Part shown: one piece after another, positions 36,143 through 45,100 of the stretch
Layout of the letters: every line of letters begins with the position of its first letter
How positions within the stretch are numbered: the stretch's first letter is position 1
NCBI RefSeq assembly: GCF_030811835.1
Contig: NZ_JAUSRO010000004.1
Location: 124,001-188,000, forward strand
DNA length: 64,000 bases
Direction of reading: 5' to 3'
From: Variovorax ginsengisoli
GTDB taxonomy: Bacteria; Pseudomonadota; Gammaproteobacteria; Burkholderiales; Burkholderiaceae_C
The notes under the pieces: generated by a model
The model's database searches: none
What the model was told of the DNA's origin: nothing
What the model saw: only the letters and a program-made list of their open reading frames with translations
Position numbers and translations under genes: made by a program

Positions 36143-36604
36143 TTACAGCAGTTCTGGCGCCTGCACTGTGACGACCACCGTCTGCACGTCGCCGTCGCGT
36201 TCACGCGTGCGAATCCACCAGACGGACCCCTTGCGCACCGGGCAGCTTTCCTGCTGCAAGCCCAGCAGCACGGAAATGGCCTGACCGAGCGCCGGCTGGT
36301 GGCCGATCACCAGCACCACCGAACGCCCGTTGGGCCAGCCTGCCGCCTCCAGCAAAGCTTCGGGCGTGGTGTCGGGTGCGAGTTCGGCGCGCAGCTTGTA
36401 CTTGCGGCCCAGCGCCAGCGCCGTCTGCTCGCAGCGGCGCGCAGGACTGCACACGATGCGGGTGCCTTCAGGCAGCTGGCGGTCGAGCCAGCCGGCCATG
36501 CGCTTGGCCTGCTTTTCGCCTCGCGCGGTCAATGAACGCTGCATGTCGTCGCAGCCTTCGGTCCAATCGTCAGCCTCGGCATGTCGCCAGAAAATGAGGT
36601 CCAT
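36143..36604 (-). CDS. sixA: Phosphohistidine phosphatase SixA-like (histidine phosphatase superfamily)
   Basis: 153 residues, single phosphoglycerate-mutase-like domain. Catalytic RHG is varied to WRHAEAD near the N-terminus; RGEKQAKRMAGWL, VCSPARRCEQTA and VIGHQPALGQ complete the active site. SixA removes phosphate from phosphohistidine. Located 33 bp after ppk on the same strand, so co-transcribed with it; its true substrate in this setting is not known. Confidence 0.88.
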   Translation of the reverse strand: MDLIFWRHAEADDWTEGCDDMQRSLTARGEKQAKRMAGWLDRQLPEGTRIVCSPARRCEQTALALGRKYKLRAELAPDTTPEALLEAAGWPNGRSVVLVIGHQPALGQAISVLLGLQQESCPVRKGSVWWIRTRERDGDVQTVVVTVQAPELL

Positions 36605-36637
36605 ATGCAATCTCCGTGGGGATGCGGTCGGTGCGCG

Positions 36638-38782
36638 TCAAGCGCGGCCGCCGCGGTGCAGTCCGCGCGAGGCATAGCGGCCCATCAACGCGGCCTGCGC
36701 GCCGTGCGCTTCGATCGAGCGCGAAGCGCCCTCTTCACCCGGATGGGTGTCACCGTCGACACGGCGGTAAATGCCGTCGGCACCCAGGTCCCAGGCATCG
36801 CGGCCATCGTGCAGGTAGGCCACCAGGCATTCGTCGATGAGGCGCTGGCGCAGGCTCGGGTCGGTCACCGGCCAGGCCAGCTCGACCCGGCGCATCATGT
36901 TGCGGTTCATCCAGTCGGCGCTCGACAGGTACAGCGACTCGTCCTTGCCATTGCGGAAATAGAAGACCCGCGAATGCTCCAGGAAGCGGCCGATGACCGA
37001 GCGCACGCGGATGTTGTCGGTGAGGCCGGGCACCTGCGCCGGCAAGGTGCAGGCACCGCGCACGATCAGGTCGATCTTCACGCCCTTCTGCCCGGCGCGA
37101 ACCAGCGCTGCAATGAGCGCGTCGTCCGTCAGCGCGTTCATCTTGGCGACGATGCGGGTCGGTTCACCCTGCTCGGCCGCTGCACCGAGTGCATCGATCT
37201 GCGTGACCAGGTTGCGGTGCAGGTCGAAGGGCGCCAGCCACAGCCGGTTGAGCTTGGGCAGGCGACTCTGGCTGGCCAGGTGCACGAACACGGCTTCCAT
37301 GTCGGCAGTGAGCAGCGCGTCGGTCGTGAGGTGGCTGATGTCCGTGTAGAGCTTGGCCGTACGCGGGTTGTAATTGCCGGTGGAGAGATGGCCGTAGCGA
37401 CGCATCTGCTTGCCCTCGCGGCGCGTCACCAGCAGCATCTTGGCATGCGTCTTCAGGCCGACGACGCCGTAGACCACCTGGGCGCCGATCGACTCGAGCA
37501 TCTCGGCCCAGTTGATGTTGGCTTCTTCGTCGAAGCGCGCCTTCAGCTCGACCACCACCATCACCTCTTTGCCGCGGCGCACGGCTTCGCGCAGCAGGTC
37601 CATCAGCTCGGAATCCGTTCCGGTCCGGTAGATGGTCTGCTTGATGGCCAGCACCTGCGGGTCATTCACCGCCTCGCGCAGGAAGGCCAGCACGCCGTCG
37701 AAGCTCTCGAACGGCTGGTGGATCAGCACGTCGCTGCGCTGCAGCCGGTCGAAAAAGGACTGGCCGGGCGACAGCGTGACCGGGAACGAGGGCTGATAGG
37801 GCGTGAAACGCAGGGCCTGGAAGCGGGGCTCGTCGATCAGGTCGATGAGCTGGGTCAAGCGGGCCAGGTTGACTGGCCCATGCACGCGGTACAGCGCCTG
37901 CGCGGGCAGGTTGAACTGCGCCAGCAGGAAGGTCGCGAGCGATTCGGCGCAGCTGGCCGACACTTCCAGCCGCACGGCCTGCCCGTAGTGGCGATGCTGC
38001 AGCCCCTGGCGCAGGGCAGTTCGCAGGTTCTTGACGTCTTCCTCGTCCACGGCGAGATCGGAATGGCGGGTGACACGGAACTGCGAGAACTCACCAACCT
38101 CCCGGCCCGGGAACATGCTCGAGAGATGGGCGCGCACGATGCTCGACAGCGCCACAAACAACGTCTTGCCACCCGACACCTTGGCCGGCATGCGGATCAG
38201 GCGCGGCAGCACGCGCGGCACCTTGAGAATGGCGATCGGATTCTCGCGGCCGAAGGCGTCCTTGCCGCCCAGGCGCACGATGAAGTTCAGCGACTTGTTG
38301 GCGACCTGCGGAAACGGGTGCGACGGATCGAGCCCGACCGGAATGAGCAATGGCCGCACTTCACGCTCGAAGTAGTCGTACACCCACTTGCGTTGCAGCG
38401 GCGTGCGCTCGCCGTGCGAAATGATATGCAGGTCGTGGACGGCAAAGGCCGGCATCAGCGCATCGTTGTACAGCGCGTACTGCTTGGCCACCAGCGCATG
38501 GGCGGCAGCCGACAGCTTTTCGTACGATTCGATCGAATAGGCGCCGGCCTGGTCGCCGACGCTGTCGGCGATGAGATGGGGTGCTACGCGGACTTCGAAG
38601 AATTCGTCGAGATTGGACGAAACGATGCACAGATAGCGCAGTCGTTCGATGAGTGGAACTGTGGAGCGTTCGGCCCAGTCGAGCACGCGCTCGTTGAACG
38701 CCAGGATGCTGTGGTCGCGATCGAGAAGGGTCAGCGTGGGCGCCGCCGGGGCTGCCTCACGCACTGCAGGGGGAGACGACAT
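36638..38782 (-). CDS. ppk: Polyphosphate kinase 1
   Basis: 714 residues, normal PPK1 length. N-terminal helical domain (FNERVLDWAERSTVPLIERL, IVSSNLDEFFEVRVAPHL), and the PLD-like catalytic halves with the phosphohistidine segment VVGLKTHAKMLLVTRREG, then HLSTGNYNPRTAKLYTDISH and LTDDALIAALVRAGQKGVKI. It makes polyphosphate from ATP at the membrane. The start MSSPPAVREA is preferred; an in-frame ATG 72 bases upstream lies inside the Pho box. Confidence 0.96.
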   Translation of the reverse strand: MSSPPAVREAAPAAPTLTLLDRDHSILAFNERVLDWAERSTVPLIERLRYLCIVSSNLDEFFEVRVAPHLIADSVGDQAGAYSIESYEKLSAAAHALVAKQYALYNDALMPAFAVHDLHIISHGERTPLQRKWVYDYFEREVRPLLIPVGLDPSHPFPQVANKSLNFIVRLGGKDAFGRENPIAILKVPRVLPRLIRMPAKVSGGKTLFVALSSIVRAHLSSMFPGREVGEFSQFRVTRHSDLAVDEEDVKNLRTALRQGLQHRHYGQAVRLEVSASCAESLATFLLAQFNLPAQALYRVHGPVNLARLTQLIDLIDEPRFQALRFTPYQPSFPVTLSPGQSFFDRLQRSDVLIHQPFESFDGVLAFLREAVNDPQVLAIKQTIYRTGTDSELMDLLREAVRRGKEVMVVVELKARFDEEANINWAEMLESIGAQVVYGVVGLKTHAKMLLVTRREGKQMRRYGHLSTGNYNPRTAKLYTDISHLTTDALLTADMEAVFVHLASQSRLPKLNRLWLAPFDLHRNLVTQIDALGAAAEQGEPTRIVAKMNALTDDALIAALVRAGQKGVKIDLIVRGACTLPAQVPGLTDNIRVRSVIGRFLEHSRVFYFRNGKDESLYLSSADWMNRNMMRRVELAWPVTDPSLRQRLIDECLVAYLHDGRDAWDLGADGIYRRVDGDTHPGEEGASRSIEAHGAQAALMGRYASRGLHRGGRA

Positions 38783-38851
38783 GGTCACGGATTCTGGAAC
38801 ATCGGGCACCGAGGTGCTAGCCGGTGGAAATATGACAGTGTCGACGGTGCA

Positions 38852-38870
38852 CATGACTTATTTGTGACAG
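38852..38870 (-). promoter_or_regulatory. Pho box of ppk
   Basis: Minus strand CTGTCACA-AATA-AGTCATG has two half-sites with an 11-bp period, about 70 bp before the ppk start in the olsB-ppk gap. No convincing -10 is seen downstream. Confidence 0.66.
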
Positions 38871-38883
38871 GCGTCACAAATCT

Positions 38884-39792
38884 TCAGTTGCCTAGAAAGT
38901 GCTTCCGGTAGCGCGCAGGCAGATCGTCGATGCGCATCAGCATGGGCAGGTCGGCGGTGTTGAAGTCAGGGTCCCACGCTGGCGCACCCAGCACCTTGGC
39001 TCCCAGCCGCAAGTAGCCCTTGATCAGCGCCGGCGGCTCGACGACCAGTTGGCCGTCCAGGCGGTCTACCGGCAACGGCAGGCGCGGCTGCACCTGGTAC
39101 TGGATCGGCGCCATGTGCGTAGCCGAGAGTTGACGCCAGATGCTGGCAGCGGCATCGCCACTGGTCACGCCGTTGTGCGACATCGGTATGCTGGCGCAGC
39201 CGATCATCGTGTCCAGCCGGTTGCGGTGCATGAAACCGGCCAGCGCGCCCCAAAGGGCGAGGATGACTCCGCCCTGGCGGTGGTCGCGGTGCACGCAGCT
39301 ACGACCCAGTTCCACCATGCGCTCGCGCAGGTCGCGCAGCCGGGTCAGGTCGAACTCGGTGTCGCTGTAGGTGCTGCCGACACGGCGCGCCTGTGCCGGG
39401 GTCAGCACACGGTAGGTGCCAATGACCTGTCCGCTGGCCTCGTCGCGCACCAGCAGATGCTCGCAAAAATCGTCGAACAGGTCGATGTCGTGGCCTGCGA
39501 GCGATGTCGTCAGGCGTGCACCCATCTCACCGGCAAACACATCGTGACGCAGACGCTGTGCCGCGCGCACATCGTCCTGGTGGCGCGCCCAGCTCACGGT
39601 GATGCCCGGCGTCGAACCCGCAGCCACGGCCACGGCCGGTGGCACGATCGGGGCCGGTTGCGGCACCGCAACCTGCGTCGGCGCGATCGCGGCATGGACG
39701 ACCGCCGGACGGGCCGGCTCGGGCGCACGCCAGAAGGTGGCACGCACGCCCAGTTGGGAAATCGGGAACATCGGGTTGGGAAGTTCTTTCAT
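38884..39792 (-). CDS. olsB: L-ornithine N-alpha-acyltransferase (ornithine lipid synthesis)
   Basis: 302 residues. GNAT-type fold with the OlsB/hemolysin-like landmarks ARHQDDVRAAQRLRHDVFAG, FDDFCEHLLVRDEASGQVIG, TYRVLTPAQARRVGSTYSD and MVELGRSCVHRDHRQGGVI. It transfers a 3-hydroxyacyl chain from ACP to ornithine. About 90 residues before the domain are Pro/Ala-rich and atypical. No olsA acyltransferase is in the window. Ornithine lipids replace phospholipids when phosphate is short, which fits the Pho island around it; a weak half-site pair sits upstream at 39850-39867. Start follows AAAGGG. Confidence 0.87.
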   Translation of the reverse strand: MKELPNPMFPISQLGVRATFWRAPEPARPAVVHAAIAPTQVAVPQPAPIVPPAVAVAAGSTPGITVSWARHQDDVRAAQRLRHDVFAGEMGARLTTSLAGHDIDLFDDFCEHLLVRDEASGQVIGTYRVLTPAQARRVGSTYSDTEFDLTRLRDLRERMVELGRSCVHRDHRQGGVILALWGALAGFMHRNRLDTMIGCASIPMSHNGVTSGDAAASIWRQLSATHMAPIQYQVQPRLPLPVDRLDGQLVVEPPALIKGYLRLGAKVLGAPAWDPDFNTADLPMLMRIDDLPARYRKHFLGN

Positions 39793-39849
39793 TGGAACCC
39801 TTTCTGCGCCCAAGTCTGGCGAACCGCGATGAACAGCGCATGTCAGCGG

Positions 39850-39867
39850 CGTGGCAGTTGCGTGACG
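39850..39867 (-). promoter_or_regulatory. Weak Pho box-like repeat upstream of olsB
   Basis: Minus strand CGTCACG-CAAC-TGCCACG has two degenerate half-sites with the 11-bp Pho period, 58 bp upstream of the olsB start. Each half-site departs from consensus, so this is tentative. Confidence 0.3.
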
Positions 39868-39952
39868 TCCAGGCGCCTGTGCAGTTCTCCGGCAGCGGCC
39901 AGCAGCACATATGTATATGCTGACGCCACTCTTTTTCTCGGATCGCAGCGCC

Positions 39953-40657
39953 ATGTCCCAAGCTCCCATCGACGTCTATTCCTGGCCTACACCCAACGGC
40001 CACAAAGTCCACATCATGCTCGAGGAGTGCCGCCTCCCTTACGTGGCCCATCCGGTGAACATCGGCAAGGGCGAACAGTTCGCCGCCGACTTTATGGCGA
40101 TCAGCCCGAACAACAAGATCCCCGCCATCACCGATCCCGTGGGTCCCGGCGGCAAGCCGATCTCGCTGTTCGAGTCGGGCGCCATCCTGGTGTACCTGGC
40201 GGGCAAGACCGGCAAGTTCATGCCTGCGGGCGACCGCGCGAAGTACGACGTGCTTCAATGGCTGATGTTCCAGATGGGCGGCGTTGGCCCCATGCTCGGC
40301 CAGGCGCACCACTTTCGCATGTACGCGCCGGAGAAGCTTCCCTATGCCATCGAGCGTTACACCAACGAAGCCAGGCGCATCTACGGCGTGATCGACAAGC
40401 AGCTGTCAAAGAACAGGTTCATCGCCGGCAGGACCTACTCCATCGCCGACATCGCCATCTTCCCCTGGCTGCGAAGCTGGGAGAATCAGGGCATCGTGCT
40501 CACCGACTACCCTCACTTGAAGACCTGGTTCGATGGCATTGCTGCACGCCCCGCCGTGCAGCGCGGGGTGAAGGTACTGGCCGACCTGCGCACCCCCATC
40601 ACCGGCGACAAGGAACGCGAGATCCTGTTCGGCAAGACGCAGTACCAGAAGCGTTGA
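39953..40657 (+). CDS. Glutathione S-transferase, Nu-class (YghU/YfcG-like)
   Basis: 234 residues. Thioredoxin-like N-domain (YSWPTPNGHKVHIMLEEC, MAISPNNKIPAITDPVGPG, SLFESGAILVYLAGKTG) and all-helical C-domain (RTYSIADIAIFPWLRSWENQ). Thr/Asn near PTPNG replaces the catalytic Tyr/Ser, as in Nu-class disulfide-bond oxidoreductases. Probably a glutathione-dependent disulfide or peroxide reductase in the cytoplasm. Divergent from olsB, upstream of tRNA-Pro. Confidence 0.92.
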   Translation: MSQAPIDVYSWPTPNGHKVHIMLEECRLPYVAHPVNIGKGEQFAADFMAISPNNKIPAITDPVGPGGKPISLFESGAILVYLAGKTGKFMPAGDRAKYDVLQWLMFQMGGVGPMLGQAHHFRMYAPEKLPYAIERYTNEARRIYGVIDKQLSKNRFIAGRTYSIADIAIFPWLRSWENQGIVLTDYPHLKTWFDGIAARPAVQRGVKVLADLRTPITGDKEREILFGKTQYQKR

Positions 40658-40718
40658 CGAAAGAGTTTTTCAGAAATTCCAGACACCCCGAAAATCCACG
40701 CTATAATCAAAGGCTTGT

Positions 40719-40795
40719 CGGGGCGTAGCGCAGCCTGGTAGCGCATCTGCTTTGGGAGCAGAGGGTCGTGAGTTCGAATCCCACCGCCCCGACCA
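40719..40795 (+). tRNA. tRNA-Pro (anticodon UGG)
   Basis: 77 nt with encoded CCA. Acceptor stem CGGGGCG/CGCCCCG pairs perfectly; anticodon loop TTTGGGA gives TGG at positions 34-36; T-loop GTTCGAATC. A TATAAT at 40702-40707 is a good -10. The 3' half from position 40772 is duplicated downstream at 41192. Confidence 0.97.
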
Positions 40796-40805
40796 TAGAA
40801 AAGTG

Positions 40806-40846
40806 AATGCCCGCAAGGACTTAGGTTCTTGCGGGCATTTTGCTTT
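40806..40846 (+). terminator. Terminator after tRNA-Pro
   Basis: AATGCCCGCAAG (40806-40817) pairs perfectly with CTTGCGGGCATT (40828-40839), followed by TTGCTTTT. Ends the tRNA transcript. Confidence 0.88.
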
Positions 40847-41191
40847 TGCGAAGGATCGCGTCCAACCGTTGAAGGTTGATCTAACGGCCATCACTCCCCA
40901 CACCAGAGGTTCGGAGCCGGTTCGCACCAACGTGGCCTACCCATATACCGAGCGCCCCCCGCCGCACGTGCATCACATGCCAGCCCTCCGTGCGCAGGTC
41001 GATCGCGCCGCCGACGAGCATCTTGGCGAAGCTCAGGCGGCTGATGCCTAGGGATGTTCATCCAATACTGGGCATCTTTCCGGCAACTGGACCCAGGCCA
41101 GCGCCTGCATGCCCCCCCAGAATTCTTCAGGGCCAAACCACATGCAGAACGGAGATAGCGTCTGAGCACACATGGATGCTGAGCATGCCAG

Positions 41192-41211
41192 GTTCGAATC
41201 CCACCGCCCCG
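41192..41211 (+). repeat. 20-bp copy of the tRNA-Pro 3' end, putative attachment site
   Basis: GTTCGAATCCCACCGCCCCG is identical to 40772-40791 in the tRNA gene (T-loop, T-stem and acceptor strand), exactly 420 bp downstream. Bases on either side differ. Such direct repeats are the usual trace of integrase-mediated insertion at the 3' end of a tRNA gene. Confidence 0.78.
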
Positions 41212-41462
41212 TCCCTCAAAAAGCCTCATTCAGGGGCGCACGGAGCCAGTTGGCAGCGGCCCTTCAGCAGATCAAACATCTGTAACAGATTCAACAACCA
41301 TCGCGTTACCAGCTGGTACCTGTCAGAAGATTTGTTTCATACGCACACAACATCGCGTCGGATTCAGCCGCAAACCCCATAGGCCATGGATGCCCGGGGA
41401 CATAGCATGTCCACGTTGAAAAAAGACTACAAGTTTGGCGTCGAACGCCGATAGAGAGCCTC

Positions 41463-41678
41463 ATGAATTGGAAAATCAATGCCGCATTGGCCTTTGCGGC
41501 CTTTGTTCTCGCCGCACTCGTGGTCCTCGTCCCTATGGACCACGATGTGTCGCTGATACCGGGGATGGCGCTCATGGGCGTCGTCCTGGTCCTGATAGGA
41601 AGCCTTGTTGTCGGTGGCGTGCGCCTGCTCAAGGCCAAACTGCGGCCACGCAGGCGCCATACGCATACGGCGCGTTGA
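41463..41678 (+). CDS. Small two-helix membrane protein, hypothetical
   Basis: 71 residues: MNWKINAALAFAAFVLAALV starts the first hydrophobic segment, a second follows at about 32-55, and the tail is basic (KLRPRRRHTHTAR). Preceded by GAGAG. Family not recognised. Lies in the low-GC region after the tRNA-Pro repeat. Hydrophobic-basic pattern and ribosome site favour a real gene. Confidence 0.5.
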   Translation: MNWKINAALAFAAFVLAALVVLVPMDHDVSLIPGMALMGVVLVLIGSLVVGGVRLLKAKLRPRRRHTHTAR

Positions 41679-41871
41679 GGTCCCCAGACCGATGTACCAA
41701 GCAGGAAGTCCAGACAGTGGCGCAGTGATGCATCCGTCACGTGTAAACCCGGAGATTCGCTTCCTACAGGAGTTCGAGGATTTGCCCCATTACGAAAACT
41801 CGGCACAAGTCGCAAACTGAAAGTGTTGTTTCTTAATACATCAACAAAAAAATAGACCGAAGGGGCATCCC

Positions 41872-42114
41872 ATGTTCACGTTCCTTGTAGTTTCGTTGCT
41901 CGTCATCTACGCGCTTTTTGGTCTGGGTATCCTCAGCATGGCGCGTGCAGCATCTGTGTCGGACGAGGCGATGGAAGCGCACTCCGCGTACCAGGGCACG
42001 ACACATCCCGTACGCACCCAGTCTCGACGCATGCAAGACCGGCACGCCAGCCCACGCACCGCTCAGATGCCCGTTTCAGGCCTCGCTTCGGGCATGGTGC
42101 ACAGAGAGCCATAA
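41872..42114 (+). CDS. Small single-helix protein, hypothetical
   Basis: 80 residues with one N-terminal hydrophobic segment (FTFLVVSLLVIYALFGLGIL) followed by a polar tail. AAGGGG lies a few bases before the ATG. The 3' end overlaps the convergent GGDEF/EAL gene by 39 bases, so the real stop could be elsewhere. No family recognised. Confidence 0.42.
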   Translation: MFTFLVVSLLVIYALFGLGILSMARAASVSDEAMEAHSAYQGTTHPVRTQSRRMQDRHASPRTAQMPVSGLASGMVHREP

Positions 42115-45100
42115 CGGCAGCATGTCGGGTGCCATGGGCTTGCCCACGAGGAAGCCCTGCAACTCGTCGCATCGCGCGGCGCGCAGCGTCTGGGCCTCTT
42201 CGTCTGTTTCGACGCCTTCGGCAACCACCTGCAAACCCAGCGCGTGCCCCAGTCCGATCACGGCACGCGCAATGGCCATACCCGTCACATCTTCATCGGT
42301 GGGATGAACGAACGAGCGGTCCACCTTGAGCTTGTCGATAGGAAAACGATGAAGGTAATTCAGGCTTGAGTAGCCCGTGCCGAAATCGTCGATGGACAGC
42401 ATCACACCCAGTGCCTTCAACGCCCGCAATTGCGCAAGCGTCTCGGCCGTCGCATCCATCAAGCTGGATTCGGTCAGCTCGATTTCAATGTCGGATGGCT
42501 GCACACCCCTCGTCTGCATCGCCTCGCGCAATTTGTCGATCAAGGCGGAATCGCGCAACTGGAGCGCGGACATGTTGACGGAGACCGGCACGCGGCCCAA
42601 GCCCTCTCGCTGCCATATCGCATGTTGTTCGCAGGCCTGGCTGATGACCCAATCGCCGATCGCGACGATCTGCCCCGACTCTTCCGCAATGGGAATGAAT
42701 TCGGCGGGCGGTACGCTGCCCAGTTCGTCGTTGCGCCAGCGCAAGAGTGCCTCGACGCCCGTGAGCGCGCCAGTGACGGCATGCACCCGTGGCTGGTAGT
42801 GCAGCGTCAGCTCGTCGCGTTCAATGGCGTGGCGCAGCTTCGACTCGACGTGCAGGCGCTGCTGGGCCCGCTCGTTCATATCGGAAGTGAAGAAGCGCGC
42901 CATGTCGCGTCCGTTGGCCTTGCTCTGGTACATCGCCACGTCGGCGTGGCGCATGAGCGTGTCGATGTCCTGCGCATCGTCCGGGTAGATCGCAATGCCG
43001 ACGCTGCAGGATACATGGAGCTCCGCGCCGCCGACGTCATGCGGTTTGCGGATGCGCGGCACGAGACGGCGCTCCACCACGTTGAGGATCTCGTGCGCGT
43101 CGGCCACCCCGTTGAGCACAATCACGAACTCATCGCCGCCCAGCCGGCTGACGGTGTCGATGGAGCGCACCGATTCGGTCAGACGCCGCGCGACCGACCT
43201 CAAAAGGCCGTCGCCGACATGGTGGCCCAGTGAATCGTTGATGTTCTTGAAACGGTCGAGGTCGATGAACAGTACGCCCACGCGCTGTCGGGTGCGCTGC
43301 GCCTGCTGAATCGCCATACGAAGCCGCTCGATGCACAGCGAACGGTTGGGCAGCTCGGTGAGCACATCATGATGTGCGAGAAAGCGGATGCGCTCCTCGC
43401 TGCGCTTGCGGTCACTGATGTTGATCGACGTGAAGATGTAGTGCGAAATGTGCTCGGGGCCATCGCGCACCACGCTCGCCACCAGCCAAGCGGGGTAATG
43501 GGTGCCGTTGCGTCGGCGGACTTCCACTTCGCCCTGCCAGGACGATCGCAGATCGAGCATGGGCCACATCAGGTCGAAATGCATGGTGTCATCTTCGATC
43601 AGCACGTCGGGAGCCTCGCCCGCCAGGGTGCGCAGCTCATGACCCGTCTGGCGGCACATGGCGCGGTTGACGGTAAGGATCCTGTGGTCCTTGTCGATGA
43701 TCATGATGCCTTCGGACGACGCCTCGAACACCTTCGCCCACAGCTCCAGGCGCTGCTCCATCTGCTTGAGATGGTTCACCGGCGTGAAGGCCGTCAGCAC
43801 CGCGTCCTGCCCCTGGTAGGTCAGCCGGCGCGCCGACAACACGGCCCACGATGGCTCGATGCCACCGCGCCACCGCACCTCGAACTCGTCGACGGCCTTA
43901 TGGTCGGCCAGTTGTTGGAAGAACCGGGCGCGCACCGACGGTTCGAGTCCGTGCGCCCACGGATCGCGCGTGCTCCCGTTCAGCCAGGCCTGCGCTGGCG
44001 GGTTGGCATTGAGTACCTCGTGGCCGGGAATGGCGGTGACCATCATGGGAATCGGAATGGCCGCGACCAGATCGCGCTGCGCCTCGGCTGCGCGCGCGGT
44101 GGCCGCGAGTTCCTGCTGGATGCGCCGTTCACGGTCCAGCTGGGCAAGCATGTCGTTGAAGCCCAAGACCAGCCGGCCTATTTCGTCGCCACTGTTCCAC
44201 TCGGCACGCAGGCTGTGGTCGCCGGTGCGGCGCACCGTGTCCACCACGTCCGACAACCGACGCAGAGGCTTTGCGATCTGCCTCGCCACGTAGAACACCG
44301 CCGTCAGAATCAGCAGCAACAACGTCAGCGCCGTGCCCAGGTGCAGCCACATGCGATGAAAGAACCCTCGTTCTCGCGTCTGCAGCATCGTGCCCAATTC
44401 GGCATTGCCCAGCGTCCATGCATGGTCGAGGTCGCTGAACAGCGCCTGCTGCGCGGCGTCGAAAGCCGATGCAGCGCTGGCATCGGTGGTTTCGAGCCGC
44501 TGGCGCGCGGCACGGCGGAACCGGTCGATGCCCGCGGCCAGGCGCTTGCGGGATGCGCCCAGCCTGTCGCGCAACTGTCCGTTTGCAGCCACGAAGGCCT
44601 CGCCGTAGTCGCTCTCGATGCCCGCGGCGACAGCGTCTATTCGACCCTCCAGGGTGAAATACTGGGCGCGAATGTCGGCTGCAGTCAATCCGTCGGGGCC
44701 CGGTGTCTGCAGCCGCGCAGCCATGCTCGAACCCAGTTCCATCAGTTCGGGAAAGCGCAACAGCACCAGCGACATCGTGTAATAACTGTCGAGGTCGGGA
44801 TCCAGAATGAGGTTGGACTGATTGCCGATGCGCGTGACAAGCGCTCGCCCCTGTTCGAGCGCGTCCAGCGCGCCGGACACTTGTCTTGCATCACGCTGCC
44901 CTCCTTCCTCTGTGCCCACTCCTTCCTGCGCAGCAGTCACCGCACGGCGAAACCCAAGGCTGGGCTCGGCGGTCCGCATGCCGTCACCGAGTTGACGTTC
45001 GACCTGTGCCAGCACAGCGTCACTCGCCACACGGGCCTCTCGCCACCCCGCAAGTGCCAGCAGGCTAGGCTGAAGCTCCTTGATGTAAGCCAGCCCTGTC

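Larger units (their letters stand above)
40796..41462. other. Gene-poor scar region downstream of tRNA-Pro
   Basis: Apart from the tRNA terminator and a 20-base copy of the tRNA 3' end (41192-41211), no convincing gene is seen in this stretch of about 670 bases. On the minus strand about 50 codons below 41060 read ISRLSFAKMLVGGAIDLRTE onward before a stop, and on the plus strand 41054 onward reads MFIQYWASFRQL; both look like coding scraps but I do not recognise either. Composition is visibly less GC-rich than the neighbours. Confidence 0.55.

Noticed and set aside
36581..38911. 776-codon plus-strand open frame
   Set aside because: Exact antisense of ppk with no domain, start or ribosome site.
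41605..41820. 71-codon plus-strand open frame overlapping the small membrane protein
   Set aside because: Its first half overlaps the better-supported gene at 41463; the rest (from an ATG at 41692) has no ribosome site or recognisable features.
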